NCBI RefSeq assembly: GCF_028898845.1
Contig: NZ_CP118574.1
Span: forward strand, 6,173,001-6,237,000
Reading direction: 5' to 3'
Length of the DNA stretch: 64,000 nucleotides
Origin: Streptomyces sp. WZ-12
GTDB lineage: Bacteria; Actinomycetota; Actinomycetes; Streptomycetales; Streptomycetaceae
The notes under the pieces were generated by a model. The model had not been told where the DNA came from. It saw nothing but the letters and a program-made list of their open reading frames with translations, and did no database searches. Positions 1-12,607 of the stretch are shown piece by piece; within the stretch, counting starts at the first letter, position 1; each line of letters starts with the position of its first letter. Both the position numbers and the translations under genes were made by a program.

Positions 1-1
1 G

Positions 2-1198
2 GACGACGGGCCCCTCCTCGTCGAGGGCGGGCCCGGCGAAGAAGGCGCCTCCCGGACGGCGTCCGGCACGGTGACGCTCACCGAGCTGCCCAGCCTCGAC
101 CTCTACCGCCAGCCCGACCCGTTCCGCACGCCCGGGCGCGACGAGTTCCGCGACTGGATCGACGCCCTCGAAGTCGGCACGATGTGGACCGGCGGCTTCC
201 CCGAACCGCTCACCTTCTCCCTGCGCGCCCGGCGCCATCTCGCCGCCCGCCGCGGCCAGTTCGACGTCGTCCACGACAACCAGACCCTCGGCTACGGCCT
301 GCTCGGCGGGCCCACCGCGCTCGGCGCCCCGCTGGTCACCACCATCCACCACCCCATCACCGTCGACCGCCGGCTCGACCTGGCCGCCGCGCAGGACTGG
401 AGGCGGCGCGCCTCGGTCCGCCGCTGGTACGGCTTCACCCGCATGCAGAAGCGGGTGGCCCGGCGGCTGCCGTCGGTGCTGACCGTCTCCGGCTCCTCCC
501 GGCAGGAGATCGTCGACGACCTCGGGGTCCGCCCCGACCGGATCCACGTCGTCCCCATCGGCGCCGACACCGACCTCTTCCGCCCCGACCCGGCCGTCCC
601 CGAGGTGCCCGGCCGGATCGTCACCACCTCCAGCGCCGACGTCCCCCTCAAGGGGCTGATCCACCTCGTCGAGGCGCTGGCCAAGGTCCGCACCGAGCAC
701 CCGAACGCGCACCTCGTCGTGGTCGGCAAGCGCGCCGACGGCGGACCGGTCGCGGCCGCCATCGAACGGCTCGGCCTGTCCCGCGCCGTCGAGTTCGTCA
801 AGGGCATCACCGACGCCGAACTCGTCGACCTGGTGCGCGGCGCCCAAGTCGCCTGCGTGCCCTCCCTCTACGAAGGCTTCTCGCTGCCCGCCGCCGAGGC
901 GATGGCCACCGGCACCCCGCTGCTGGCCACCACCGGCGGCGCCATCCCCGAGGTCGCCGGGCCGGACGGCGAGACCTGCCTCGCGGTGCCACCGGGCGAC
1001 GCCGGGGCGCTCGCCAGCGGCCTGCTGCGGCTGTTGGGCGACGAGCCGCTGCGCCGCCGGCTGGGCGCGGCCGGCCGGGAGCGGGTGCTGGCCCGCTTCA
1101 CCTGGCGGCAGGCCGCCATCGGCACCGCCGACCGCTACCGCGCGGCCATGGACCGCCAACGGGCCGGCGCCGCCCCCCGGTTCACCGGCCGCCGATGA
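2..1198 (+). CDS. Glycosyltransferase family 4, 5' end outside window
   Basis: GT-B fold sugar transferase that should move a sugar from a nucleotide donor to an acceptor in the cytoplasm or at the inner membrane face. The frame is open from base 2, so the true start lies upstream and the first in-window start codon (GTG at 71) is not the gene start. The C-terminal half shows the GT4 donor site: a V-V-G-K turn, then the E-G-F-S-L-P-A-A-E stretch (the E-x7-E pair), then T-G-G-A-I-P-E-V. It is followed after 75 bp by a methyltransferase and then a toroid protein, a likely operon for a glycosylated lipid or surface metabolite. The acceptor is unknown. The family call is secure. Confidence 0.88.
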   Translation, partial: DDGPLLVEGGPGEEGASRTASGTVTLTELPSLDLYRQPDPFRTPGRDEFRDWIDALEVGTMWTGGFPEPLTFSLRARRHLAARRGQFDVVHDNQTLGYGLLGGPTALGAPLVTTIHHPITVDRRLDLAAAQDWRRRASVRRWYGFTRMQKRVARRLPSVLTVSGSSRQEIVDDLGVRPDRIHVVPIGADTDLFRPDPAVPEVPGRIVTTSSADVPLKGLIHLVEALAKVRTEHPNAHLVVVGKRADGGPVAAAIERLGLSRAVEFVKGITDAELVDLVRGAQVACVPSLYEGFSLPAAEAMATGTPLLATTGGAIPEVAGPDGETCLAVPPGDAGALASGLLRLLGDEPLRRRLGAAGRERVLARFTWRQAAIGTADRYRAAMDRQRAGAAPRFTGRR

Positions 1199-1273
1199 CC
1201 CCCGCCGCGCCGACCGCCCGCCGCCACCGCCGTACCTCCCCCCGCCCCTGACCGCCGGACGAAAGCGAACGCC

Positions 1274-2095
1274 GTGCTGACCGTCGACTTTTCCCGATTC
1301 CCGCTCGCCCCGGGCGACCGCGTCCTGGACCTGGGGTGCGGCGCGGGCCGGCACGCCTTCGAGTGTTACCGGCGGGGCGCGCAGGTCGTCGCCCTGGACC
1401 AGAACGGCGAGGAGATCCGCGAGGTCGCCAAGTGGTTCGCGGCGATGGAGGAGGCCGGCGAGGCCCCGGCGGGCGCCACCGCCACCGCCATGGAGGGCGA
1501 CGCGCTGGCGCTGCCGTTCCCCGACGCCAGCTTCGACGTCGTGATCATCTCCGAGGTGATGGAGCACATCCCGGACGACAAGGGAGTGCTCGCCGAGATG
1601 GTCCGGGTGCTGCGCCCCGGCGGCCGGATCGCGGTCACCGTGCCGCGCTACGGCCCGGAGAAGATCTGCTGGGCGCTCTCCGACGCCTACCACGAGGTCG
1701 AGGGCGGCCACATCCGCATCTACCGCGGCGACGAACTCCTCGACAAGATGCGCCAGGCCGGCCTCGAACCGTACGGGACGCACCACGCCCACGGACTGCA
1801 CAGCCCCTACTGGTGGCTCAAGTGCGCCTTCGGCGTGGACAACGACGCTGCGCTGCCGGTGAAGGCGTACCACAAGCTGCTGGTCTGGGACATCATGAAG
1901 AAGCCGCTGGCCACCCGGCTCGCCGAACAGGCCCTCAACCCCCTCATCGGCAAGAGCTTCGTCGCCTACGCCACCAAGCCGCACCTGCCCGAGGCGGCGG
2001 CCGAGCCCGAGGCGGCCGCGCGGCCCGCGGCGGAGCCCGCCGCCCGGCGCGCCCGGTCCACCAAGCCCGCCGCCACCCGCGGGGCCGCCACGTGA
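1274..2095 (+). CDS. Class I SAM-dependent methyltransferase
   Basis: Methyltransf_11-type enzyme, 273 aa, expected to be cytosolic. Motif I is V-L-D-L-G-C-G-A-G at residues 17-25. The post-I acidic residue and the I-S-E-V-M-E-H-I-P motif follow around residue 95. The last 35 residues are an Ala/Pro/Arg-rich tail of low complexity, probably disordered. The GTG start gives the motif-I spacing usual for the family. The stop overlaps the start of the next gene (GTGA), so the two are translationally coupled. The substrate is not evident; the glycosyltransferase upstream and the toroid protein downstream suggest a glycosylated or isoprenoid-derived product. Confidence 0.85.
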   Translation: MLTVDFSRFPLAPGDRVLDLGCGAGRHAFECYRRGAQVVALDQNGEEIREVAKWFAAMEEAGEAPAGATATAMEGDALALPFPDASFDVVIISEVMEHIPDDKGVLAEMVRVLRPGGRIAVTVPRYGPEKICWALSDAYHEVEGGHIRIYRGDELLDKMRQAGLEPYGTHHAHGLHSPYWWLKCAFGVDNDAALPVKAYHKLLVWDIMKKPLATRLAEQALNPLIGKSFVAYATKPHLPEAAAEPEAAARPAAEPAARRARSTKPAATRGAAT

Positions 2096-3162
2096 CGAGC
2101 CCCGGGCGCACCGAACGGCTCGTCCTGCCGGGGGTGCTCACCGCAGACCAGGCCGCCCACACGGTCGCGGGCATCCTGGCGACCCAGCGCACGGACGGCG
2201 CCATCCCCTGGTTCCGCGGCCACCACCTCGACCCGTGGGACCACACCGAGGCCGCCATGGCACTGGACGCGGCCGGCGAACACGAGCGGGCCGAGGCCGC
2301 CTACGACTGGCTGGTCCGGCACCAGAACCCGGACGGCTCCTGGTACGCCGCCTACGCCGACGGCGACGCCGGCGCCCCCACCGACCGCGGCCGGGAGACC
2401 AACTTCTGCGCCTACCTCGCGGTCGGCGTCTGGCACCACTTCCTCTCCACCGGCGACGAGACCTTCCTGGACCGGATGTGGCCGGCGGTCTACGCGTCGA
2501 TCGAGTACGTGCTGGAACTCCAGCAGCCCGGCGGCCAGATCGGCTGGAAGCGCGAGGACGACGGCACGCCGGTCCGCGACGCGCTGCTGACCGGCTCGTC
2601 CTCCGTCTACCAGGCACTGCGCTGCGCCCTGGCGCTGGCCGAGCAGCGCGAGGAGCCGCAGCCCGACTGGGAGTTGGCCCTCGGCCGGCTCGGCCACGCG
2701 ATACGCCACCACCCCGAGCGGTTCCTCGACAAGTCCCGCTACTCCATGGACTGGTACTACCCGGTGCTGGGCGGCGCGGTGCGCGGCGCGGCGGCCCGGG
2801 CCCGGATCGACGCGGAGTGGGACCGCTTCGTCGTCCCCGGCCTCGGCGTGCGCTGCGTGTCGCCCAACCCCTGGGTCACCGGCGGCGAGAGCGCCGAACT
2901 GGCCCTGGCGCTCTGGGCGATGGGCGAGTCCGACCGGGCGGTGTCGATCCTCGGTTGGATCCAGCACCTGCGCGCCGAGAACGGCATGTACTGGACCGGC
3001 TACGTCTTCGAGGACGAGGCGATATGGCCACGGGAGTTGACCTCCTGGACGGCCGGTTCGCTGCTGTTGGCGGTGGCCGCCCTCGGCGGTGACGAGGCGA
3101 CCACCTCGGTCTTCGGCGGCGAACGGCTGCCCTCCGGGCTGGCGCCGGACTGCTGCCGTTAA
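2092..3162 (+). CDS. Prenyltransferase / terpene-cyclase-type alpha-alpha toroid protein
   Basis: A 356-aa protein starting at the GTG that overlaps the methyltransferase stop. It contains repeated helical-pair motifs of the squalene cyclase / protein prenyltransferase toroid, for example R-H-Q-N-P-D-G-S-W-Y near residue 80, then W-H-H-F-L and repeated Trp/Asp-rich turns. Streptomyces homologues are usually labelled prenyltransferase without biochemical proof. I see no clear DxDD acid motif, so cyclase activity is doubtful; glycoside-hydrolase-like toroids are an alternative. Third gene of a coupled GT-methyltransferase-toroid operon ending at a hairpin at 3178. Confidence 0.75.
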   Translation: MTSPGRTERLVLPGVLTADQAAHTVAGILATQRTDGAIPWFRGHHLDPWDHTEAAMALDAAGEHERAEAAYDWLVRHQNPDGSWYAAYADGDAGAPTDRGRETNFCAYLAVGVWHHFLSTGDETFLDRMWPAVYASIEYVLELQQPGGQIGWKREDDGTPVRDALLTGSSSVYQALRCALALAEQREEPQPDWELALGRLGHAIRHHPERFLDKSRYSMDWYYPVLGGAVRGAAARARIDAEWDRFVVPGLGVRCVSPNPWVTGGESAELALALWAMGESDRAVSILGWIQHLRAENGMYWTGYVFEDEAIWPRELTSWTAGSLLLAVAALGGDEATTSVFGGERLPSGLAPDCCR

Positions 3163-3177
3163 CGGCGCCCCCGTGGA

Positions 3178-3205
3178 GCGCCCCGCGTAAGCCAGCGCGG
3201 GGCGC
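3178..3205 (+). terminator. Hairpin terminator after the GT operon
   Basis: Perfect 10-bp stem GCGCCCCGCG / CGCGGGGCGC with an 8-nt loop, 15 bp past the toroid gene stop. There is no T tract, as is common in Streptomyces. Confidence 0.7.
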
Positions 3206-3310
3206 GGGATCCGGCCACCCCCGGTTGGCCGTTTACCGGTGGCGTCCCACCGGCGGGCGGGTCAGGCTGCGGACGATGTTCCCCGCCGAGATGCCCGCCG
3301 GAGGCGTGCC

Positions 3311-3916
3311 GTGTCCATTCCGCGTGCCGTGACCGATCCGCAGCCCCCCGCCCACCACCCCGCGTCCCGCGACCGTGCGGCCCTCCGCCGGGCCGTCGTC
3401 GCCCTGCTGTTGGCCTGCACGCTGACCCTGGGCGCCGTCGCCTGCGGCGGCTCGAAGAAGGACGAGGGCGGCGCCAGCGGCTCGCCCAGCCCCAGCAGTT
3501 CCTTCGAGAAGCAGAAGTTCGCCAAGACCCGCTTCGTCACCAACGCGGGCCTGGCGGCCGGCGCCACCTACAAGTGGATCATCAAGCCGTACAAGGAAGG
3601 CGGCTTCAAGAAGGGCGCCGACCACCGCAAGCGGACGCTGATCAAGGCCGGCCTCGCCGGCGTCTTCACCTACAACCGCCTCAAGGCCGCGGTCCGCAAC
3701 GCCCAGGGCGACCCGACGCTCTCCAAGGCCCTCGCCCCGATCAACGGCGGCATCGACTCCCTCAAGGACCTCGGCACGAAGCTCCGCAAGGGCGAGGCCA
3801 GCCCCGACGACGTCGGCAAGTTCCAGAACGTCATCGGCGACGTCAAGGACGCGGGGAAAAAGAGCGGAGCGACGGTGACCGACCAAGTCCCTAGCACCTC
3901 GCAACTTGGTGGTTGA
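3311..3916 (+). CDS. Putative secreted lipoprotein
   Basis: 201 aa from GTG 3311, chosen because GGAGG lies 6 nt upstream; an in-frame start at 3239 lacks a ribosome site. After a basic stretch a hydrophobic segment (A-V-V-A-L-L-L-A-C-T-L-T-L-G) leads to A-V-A-C-G-G-S, an imperfect but plausible lipobox. A Ser/Gly/Pro linker follows, then a Lys-rich helical domain of about 120 residues (repeated L-K-x-L and A-P-I-N-G-G). Likely anchored outside the membrane. No family recognised. The gene stands alone, after the GT operon terminator and before an inverted pair of extragenic repeats. Confidence 0.7.
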   Translation: MSIPRAVTDPQPPAHHPASRDRAALRRAVVALLLACTLTLGAVACGGSKKDEGGASGSPSPSSSFEKQKFAKTRFVTNAGLAAGATYKWIIKPYKEGGFKKGADHRKRTLIKAGLAGVFTYNRLKAAVRNAQGDPTLSKALAPINGGIDSLKDLGTKLRKGEASPDDVGKFQNVIGDVKDAGKKSGATVTDQVPSTSQLGG

Positions 3917-3918
3917 TT

Positions 3919-4112
3919 CCCACGTTGTCGGCCTTCCCGCCGCGCGGGTTGCTGTTCTTTGCGCCTTGCGGCGCTGGCCGGTCCGCTTGCGCGGGGCCGA
4001 TCCGCTGCGCGGGGCTGTTGGGTTGCGGTGACGGGCCTCCGGGGGCGGTGTGCCAGACTGCTTCGCTTTACGTCTGGCACACCGCCCCCTCCGGCCCGTC
4101 CCCTCCCGTTGA
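3919..4112. repeat. Extragenic repeat element, left copy (inverted relative to 4319-4540)
   Basis: About 190 bp highly similar to the reverse complement of 4319-4540. It carries a perfect 18-bp stem at 4041-4058 / 4072-4089 around the loop TGCTTCGCTTTAC, extended outward by a second 8-bp stem (GACGGGCC / GGCCCGTC). It lies just past the lipoprotein stop and could terminate transcription in either direction. Confidence 0.8.
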
Positions 4113-4151
4113 GGGGTGGTTTTCTCTGGGATGGGGCTGGACCTGAGTGGT

Positions 4152-4271
4152 CCTCTGACGGTCACCACACAGGCTCACGCGTCCTCGTCCTCTTACGGTC
4201 ACCACGCAAGCTCATGCGCCTTCTTACGATCACCGCTCACGCTCGCACATCCTCTGACGGTCACCACTCAA
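4152..4271. repeat. Imperfect short tandem repeats
   Basis: Four degenerate copies of a roughly 30-37 bp unit with the core T-C-T-(G/T)-ACG(G/A)TCACC followed by CTCAC/CTCAT, starting near 4152, 4189, 4220 and 4251. They sit between the two inverted extragenic elements. There is no coding signal. Confidence 0.6.
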
Positions 4272-4318
4272 CCCAGCGGCCCGAGTTGACCCACCGGCAG
4301 GACGTGGCACTCACCGTC

Positions 4319-4540
4319 TTTCCCACCCTCCAACGGGAGGGGACGGGCCGGAGGGGTGGGGGTGCCAGACGTAAAGCGAAGCAGTCTGGCACCCCCACCC
4401 CGGAGGCCCGTCACCGCAACCCAACAGCCCCGCGCATCGGACAACAACCCCAACAGCCCCGCGCAGCGGACCGGCCCGCGCCGCAAGGCGCAAAGAACAG
4501 CAACCCGCGCGGCGGGGCAGCCAACAACGTGGGAAGCCCA
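4319..4540. repeat. Extragenic repeat element, right copy
   Basis: Reverse-complement partner of 3919-4112. Its perfect 18-bp stem is at 4353-4370 / 4384-4401 around the same loop in reverse. The upper stem arms differ from the left copy (GGGGTGGGGG against GGGGGCGGTG) yet stay fully paired, so the changes are compensatory and the structure is conserved. It ends just before the LLM gene stop. Confidence 0.8.
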
Positions 4541-4546
4541 CCGCCG

Positions 4547-5557
4547 TTAGGCGGAGAGGTCGGCCAACACTCGCAACGTCGACGGGTCCGGTGCCGTGAT
4601 CAATAGGTCCGTGACCGGGCCGGTGCGCCACAACTCCAGGCGTTCGGCGATACGTTGGGGTGGGCCGACGAGTGAGATCTCGTCGGCGAAGGCGTCGGGG
4701 ACGGCGAGGACCGCCTCCTCGCGGCGGCCCTGGAGGAAGAGGTCCTGGACGCGGCGGGCGGCGTCCTCGAAGCCCATGCGGGCCATCAGGTCGGCGTGGA
4801 AGTTCTTCGCCGCGTGGCCCATGCCGCCGACGTAGAAGCCCAGCATCGCCTTCACCGGCAGGAGCCCCTCCGCGATGTCGTCGCAGACCTGCGCGCGCAC
4901 CATGGGGGCGATCAGGAAGCCGTCGGGGGCGGTGGTCAGGGAGGGGCCGTAGACCTCGGGGCGGGTGGGCGACCAGTACAGCGGCAGCCAGCCGTCGGCG
5001 ATTTCGGTGGTCTGGGCGACGTTCCGGGGGCCTTCCGCGCCCAGCAGGATGGGCAGGTCGGCGCGGAGCGGGTGCGTGATGGGCTTCAGCGGCTTGCCGA
5101 GGCCGGTGCCGTCCGGGCCGCGGTAGGGGTGGGGGTGGAAGCGGCCGTCGGACGCCACCGGGCCCTGGCGGCGCAGGACTTGGCGGACGACGTCCACGTA
5201 TTCCCGGGTGGCGGTCAGCGGGCTCTTGGGGAACGGGCGGCCGTACCAGCCCTCCACGACCTGCGGCCCGGACAGCCCCAGCCCCAGCATCAGCCGCCCG
5301 CCGGAGAGGTGGTCGAGGGTGAGCGCGTGCATCGCGGTGGCGGTGGGGGTGCGGGCGGCCATCTGGGCGATGCCGGTGCCCAGTTTGATGCGGGAGGTGT
5401 GCGCGGCGATCCAGGTGAGCGCGGTGAACGCGTCGGAGCCCCAGGCTTCCGCGGTCCACACCGAGTCGTAGCCCAGGCGTTCGGCCTCGCGGGCGAGGTC
5501 GAGGTGCCGGGGGTCGGGGCCGCGGCCCCAGTAGCCGAGTGCCAGGCCGAGTCGCAT
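4547..5557 (-). CDS. LLM-class F420-dependent oxidoreductase
   Basis: 336-aa luciferase-like TIM-barrel oxidoreductase, expected to use coenzyme F420 in the cytosol. It shows the family start M-R-L-G-L-A-L-G-Y-W-G, then A-E-R-L-G-Y-D-S-V-W-T-A-E, K-L-G-T-G-I-A-Q and L-S-G-G-R-L-M-L-G-L-G, all usual in actinobacterial F420 LLM enzymes. ATG 5557 is preferred over GTG 5575 because AAGGGG lies 6 nt upstream. Monocistronic and convergent with the lipoprotein gene. The substrate is unknown. Confidence 0.88.
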   Translation of the reverse strand: MRLGLALGYWGRGPDPRHLDLAREAERLGYDSVWTAEAWGSDAFTALTWIAAHTSRIKLGTGIAQMAARTPTATAMHALTLDHLSGGRLMLGLGLSGPQVVEGWYGRPFPKSPLTATREYVDVVRQVLRRQGPVASDGRFHPHPYRGPDGTGLGKPLKPITHPLRADLPILLGAEGPRNVAQTTEIADGWLPLYWSPTRPEVYGPSLTTAPDGFLIAPMVRAQVCDDIAEGLLPVKAMLGFYVGGMGHAAKNFHADLMARMGFEDAARRVQDLFLQGRREEAVLAVPDAFADEISLVGPPQRIAERLELWRTGPVTDLLITAPDPSTLRVLADLSA

Positions 5558-5667
5558 GGGCCGCCCCTTAGCCACCAGTCAACGGCTGGCGGTGTGGTGA
5601 GATATGACGGAACGTCAGGTAGCGGTGGTGCGTCGGTGCACTGTACGGGGGCGGTGCGGACATGGCA

Positions 5668-5698
5668 ACGGCCCCCGCCTGCGGGAGGCGGGGGCCGT
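5668..5698. terminator. Strong hairpin terminator
   Basis: Perfect 13-bp stem ACGGCCCCCGCCT / AGGCGGGGGCCGT with a 5-nt loop, 33 bp past the stop of the minus-strand DUF5336-like gene. Confidence 0.8.
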
Positions 5699-5731
5699 GC
5701 GGTGGGCGTCCGGGGCGCCGGCGGCGCCCGG

Positions 5732-6556
5732 TCAGCCGCGCTGGATGCCGGTGGTGTCCTGGAGGATGCCGCGCCGGCCGTCCTGCGTCTGCGCGATCAG
5801 CGCGGCGCCGCGCTGGTCCACCGCGAGGTACCAGGTGCCGGGCGCCAGTTCGGCGATCGGGGAGGGCGAGCCGTCCTCGCCGTAGAGCGGGCGGGCCACC
5901 GGCACCGCGAACCAGAACGGCGCGAAGTCGGCCGGGGTGCCGGCCGCCGGGGTGGCGCCCGCCGCGCCGCCGGCCGCCGCCCCCGCCGCGTGCCCGACGG
6001 TGGCGCCGGCGTCACCGGCCGGGGCCTGCTGGCCGCCGTAGGACTGTCCGCCGGGGTAGCCGTAGCCGCCCTGCTGGTGCGCGCCGGCCGGGTAGCCGTA
6101 GCCCTGGGGCGACTGGGCGCCGCCGCCGTACGGGCCGGCCACCGGGGTCGGGCGGTCCGCGCCGACCAGGGCGACCTTCAGGGCCGGGACGAGCGGGGTG
6201 GCGACCGCGGCGCCCGCCAGGGCCAGCGCGGCGATCAGGCCGAGGATCAGACCGATGCCCGCGCCGGGGCTGTCGATGATCGCCCAGAACGCGGTCCAGG
6301 CGGCGAACAGGGACAGTGCCACGCCGAACTGCCCGAGCTCCAGCCCGGCGACCTTGCGCGGCTGCGGCAGCGCCCGCGCGGTGACGATCAGCGCGGCCGC
6401 GATGACGCCGGCCAGGTAGATGCTCATCAACAGGTGCAGCGCTTGCCAGGCGTTTGCATCGCCGTACGAGTTGAGGTTGAGGAACGAGGCGATCAACAGC
6501 ACTACCGCTGCTCCGATCACCACGCCGTCGCCTCGACTGAGGGAGCGGATGTTCAC
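5732..6556 (-). CDS. DUF5336-like membrane protein (34-kDa antigen type)
   Basis: 274 aa from a GTG with AGGA about 8 nt upstream; longer in-frame extensions have no ribosome site. Four hydrophobic segments span roughly residues 10-130 (G-V-V-I-G-A-A-V-V-L-L-I-A-S-F-L-N, then L-L-M-S-I-Y-L-A-G, a third with W-T-A-F-W-A-I-I, and a fourth ending A-A-V-A-T-P-L-V-P). A Gly/Tyr/Gln-rich stretch (Y-G-Y-P-A-G, Y-G-Y-P-G-G) and a folded tail of about 65 residues follow. This matches the actinobacterial DUF5336 layout. Function unknown; probably an envelope protein. Upstream lies a cell-wall amidase on the same strand. Confidence 0.75.
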   Translation of the reverse strand: MNIRSLSRGDGVVIGAAVVLLIASFLNLNSYGDANAWQALHLLMSIYLAGVIAAALIVTARALPQPRKVAGLELGQFGVALSLFAAWTAFWAIIDSPGAGIGLILGLIAALALAGAAVATPLVPALKVALVGADRPTPVAGPYGGGAQSPQGYGYPAGAHQQGGYGYPGGQSYGGQQAPAGDAGATVGHAAGAAAGGAAGATPAAGTPADFAPFWFAVPVARPLYGEDGSPSPIAELAPGTWYLAVDQRGAALIAQTQDGRRGILQDTTGIQRG

Positions 6557-6750
6557 GTAAAGGTCCTTTGTCGGTTTCGTGTTCCTGGTCGGCCGCGTGA
6601 TGGCGTCGACGCGGTCGCTGGCGCGCGGTGCGAGGCACGGCGAGGGGCCCCATCGTAAAGGGGAACCTAGCGCCGAATCCTGTGGACCGCCCCGCGGTAT
6701 CGGCGCGGCCCGCGGGCGGAAGTCCGTTCGGCGGGCGGTGGGAAGTCCGT

Positions 6751-7638
6751 TCAGCGCGTCAAGAAGTCCGTAATGCCCTCCGTGATCCCGCGGGCCGCCT
6801 TTTCCCGCCAAGCGGCGTCGGTCAATTGCGCGGCGTCCTTCGGATCGCGCATATTGCCGCACTCGATGAACACCTTCGGCACGGTGGAGAGGTTCAGCCC
6901 GCCGAGATCGGAGCGGACGTCCAACCCGGTGCCGTGCCCCAGGTAATTGGAACGAGAACTTCCGGTCGTCGCCGCGAAGCGGTCGGCCAGCCGCTCGCCC
7001 AAGTCCCGCGAGGGCGCGACGATCCGGGAGGTGTCGGCCGCGCCGGCGGTGACGCGCGCCGGGAGGATGACGTGGAAGCCGCGGTTGCCGGGGACCGAGC
7101 CGTCGGCGTGGACGGAGACCGCGGCGTCCGCGTGGACCCGGTTCCCCGCGGCGGCGCGGGCGTCCACGCACGGTCCGTACGGCCGGTCGCCGTCCTGGGT
7201 GAGGACGACCCGGGCGCCCGCGGCCTCCAGCAGCGCGCGGGCCCGCCGGACGACGTCGAGGGTGAAGTCCGCCTCGGCGTAGCCGTCGTTGGTGGCGGTG
7301 CCGGTGGTGTCGCACTCCTTGCGGTCGTTGCCGACGTCCACGGGGCGGGCGATCTCGGCGGTGTGGTCGCGGTTGTGCGGGTTGTGGCCGGGGTCCAGCA
7401 GCACGGTCCTGCCCTTGAGGCCGGCGTGCGGGGCACCGGTGGGGGCCGGGCGGTCCGCGCCCGCCGTGGGGGTGCCGCCCGGCGCCGGCGAGGTGGCGGC
7501 GCCGGCGGGGGAGTGGCCGCCGGCCGGCGGCCGCCAGACCAGCCAGCCGCCGACGCCGACGGCCACCACCACGGCCAGCGCGATCAGCAGGGTGCCGCGC
7601 GGACGGCGGCGGGGTGGGGGGAAGGTGCCGTTCGACAT
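6751..7638 (-). CDS. N-acetylmuramoyl-L-alanine amidase (Amidase_3), membrane anchored
   Basis: 295-aa zinc amidase that should cleave the bond between MurNAc and the peptide stem, acting outside the membrane. Residues about 14-35 are a signal anchor (G-T-L-L-I-A-L-A-V-V-V-A-V-G-V-G-G-W), followed by an Ala/Pro/Gly linker. The catalytic domain shows all zinc ligands: D-P-G-H-N-P, the Glu in Y-A-E-A-D-F, S-V-H-A-D-G, and the catalytic Glu in F-I-E-C-G-N-M. Length and order fit the family. The methyltransferase gene upstream on the same strand ends 20 bp before this start. Confidence 0.9.
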   Translation of the reverse strand: MSNGTFPPPRRRPRGTLLIALAVVVAVGVGGWLVWRPPAGGHSPAGAATSPAPGGTPTAGADRPAPTGAPHAGLKGRTVLLDPGHNPHNRDHTAEIARPVDVGNDRKECDTTGTATNDGYAEADFTLDVVRRARALLEAAGARVVLTQDGDRPYGPCVDARAAAGNRVHADAAVSVHADGSVPGNRGFHVILPARVTAGAADTSRIVAPSRDLGERLADRFAATTGSSRSNYLGHGTGLDVRSDLGGLNLSTVPKVFIECGNMRDPKDAAQLTDAAWREKAARGITEGITDFLTR

Positions 7639-7657
7639 CTGCGCGATGGTAGCCGGC

Positions 7658-12224
<4,567 letters not shown>

Positions 12225-12313
12225 GCGCCGGGGGCCGGTGCGGTGCGCCGGCCGGTTCGCGTACCGTCGGGTGACGTTCGTCTTCCCGTTGACCTGAGGA
12301 GCCCCTCCCCACC

Positions 12314-12487
12314 ATGAAGGCCCTGCTCTGGCTGCTGCTCGTGGCCGCCCTCGTCTTCAACCTCGCCACCTACGCGCTGTGGGACGGCTCGCTCCGGGCG
12401 GTGCTGAGCCTCGGTTCCGGCGCGGTCTGCCTCGCCTGCGCGGGCGGGCTGCGGCTGCTGCGCGGCCGGCGCGCGCAGGAGGCGTAG
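12314..12487 (+). CDS. Small two-helix membrane protein
   Basis: 57 aa. Two hydrophobic helices: L-L-W-L-L-L-V-A-A-L-V-F-N-L-A, then V-L-S-L-G-S-G-A-V-C-L-A-C-A-G-G-L. They are joined by T-Y-A-L-W-D-G-S, with a basic tail R-G-R-R. An AGGAG lies about 12 nt upstream. No family recognised. It follows the thiolase by 90 bp and precedes the MFS exporter; whether it belongs to either transcript is unclear. Confidence 0.6.
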   Translation: MKALLWLLLVAALVFNLATYALWDGSLRAVLSLGSGAVCLACAGGLRLLRGRRAQEA

Positions 12488-12607
12488 GCGCGGCGCACGG
12501 GGTCGGGGTCACGGACCCCGGGCCCGGCCTACGTCCCGCGTCCTAGGCCCGCACGCGTGGCGAATGCACCGTTATCCCGATGCGCGGGGCGCGCGTGCGG
12601 TGCGAGC

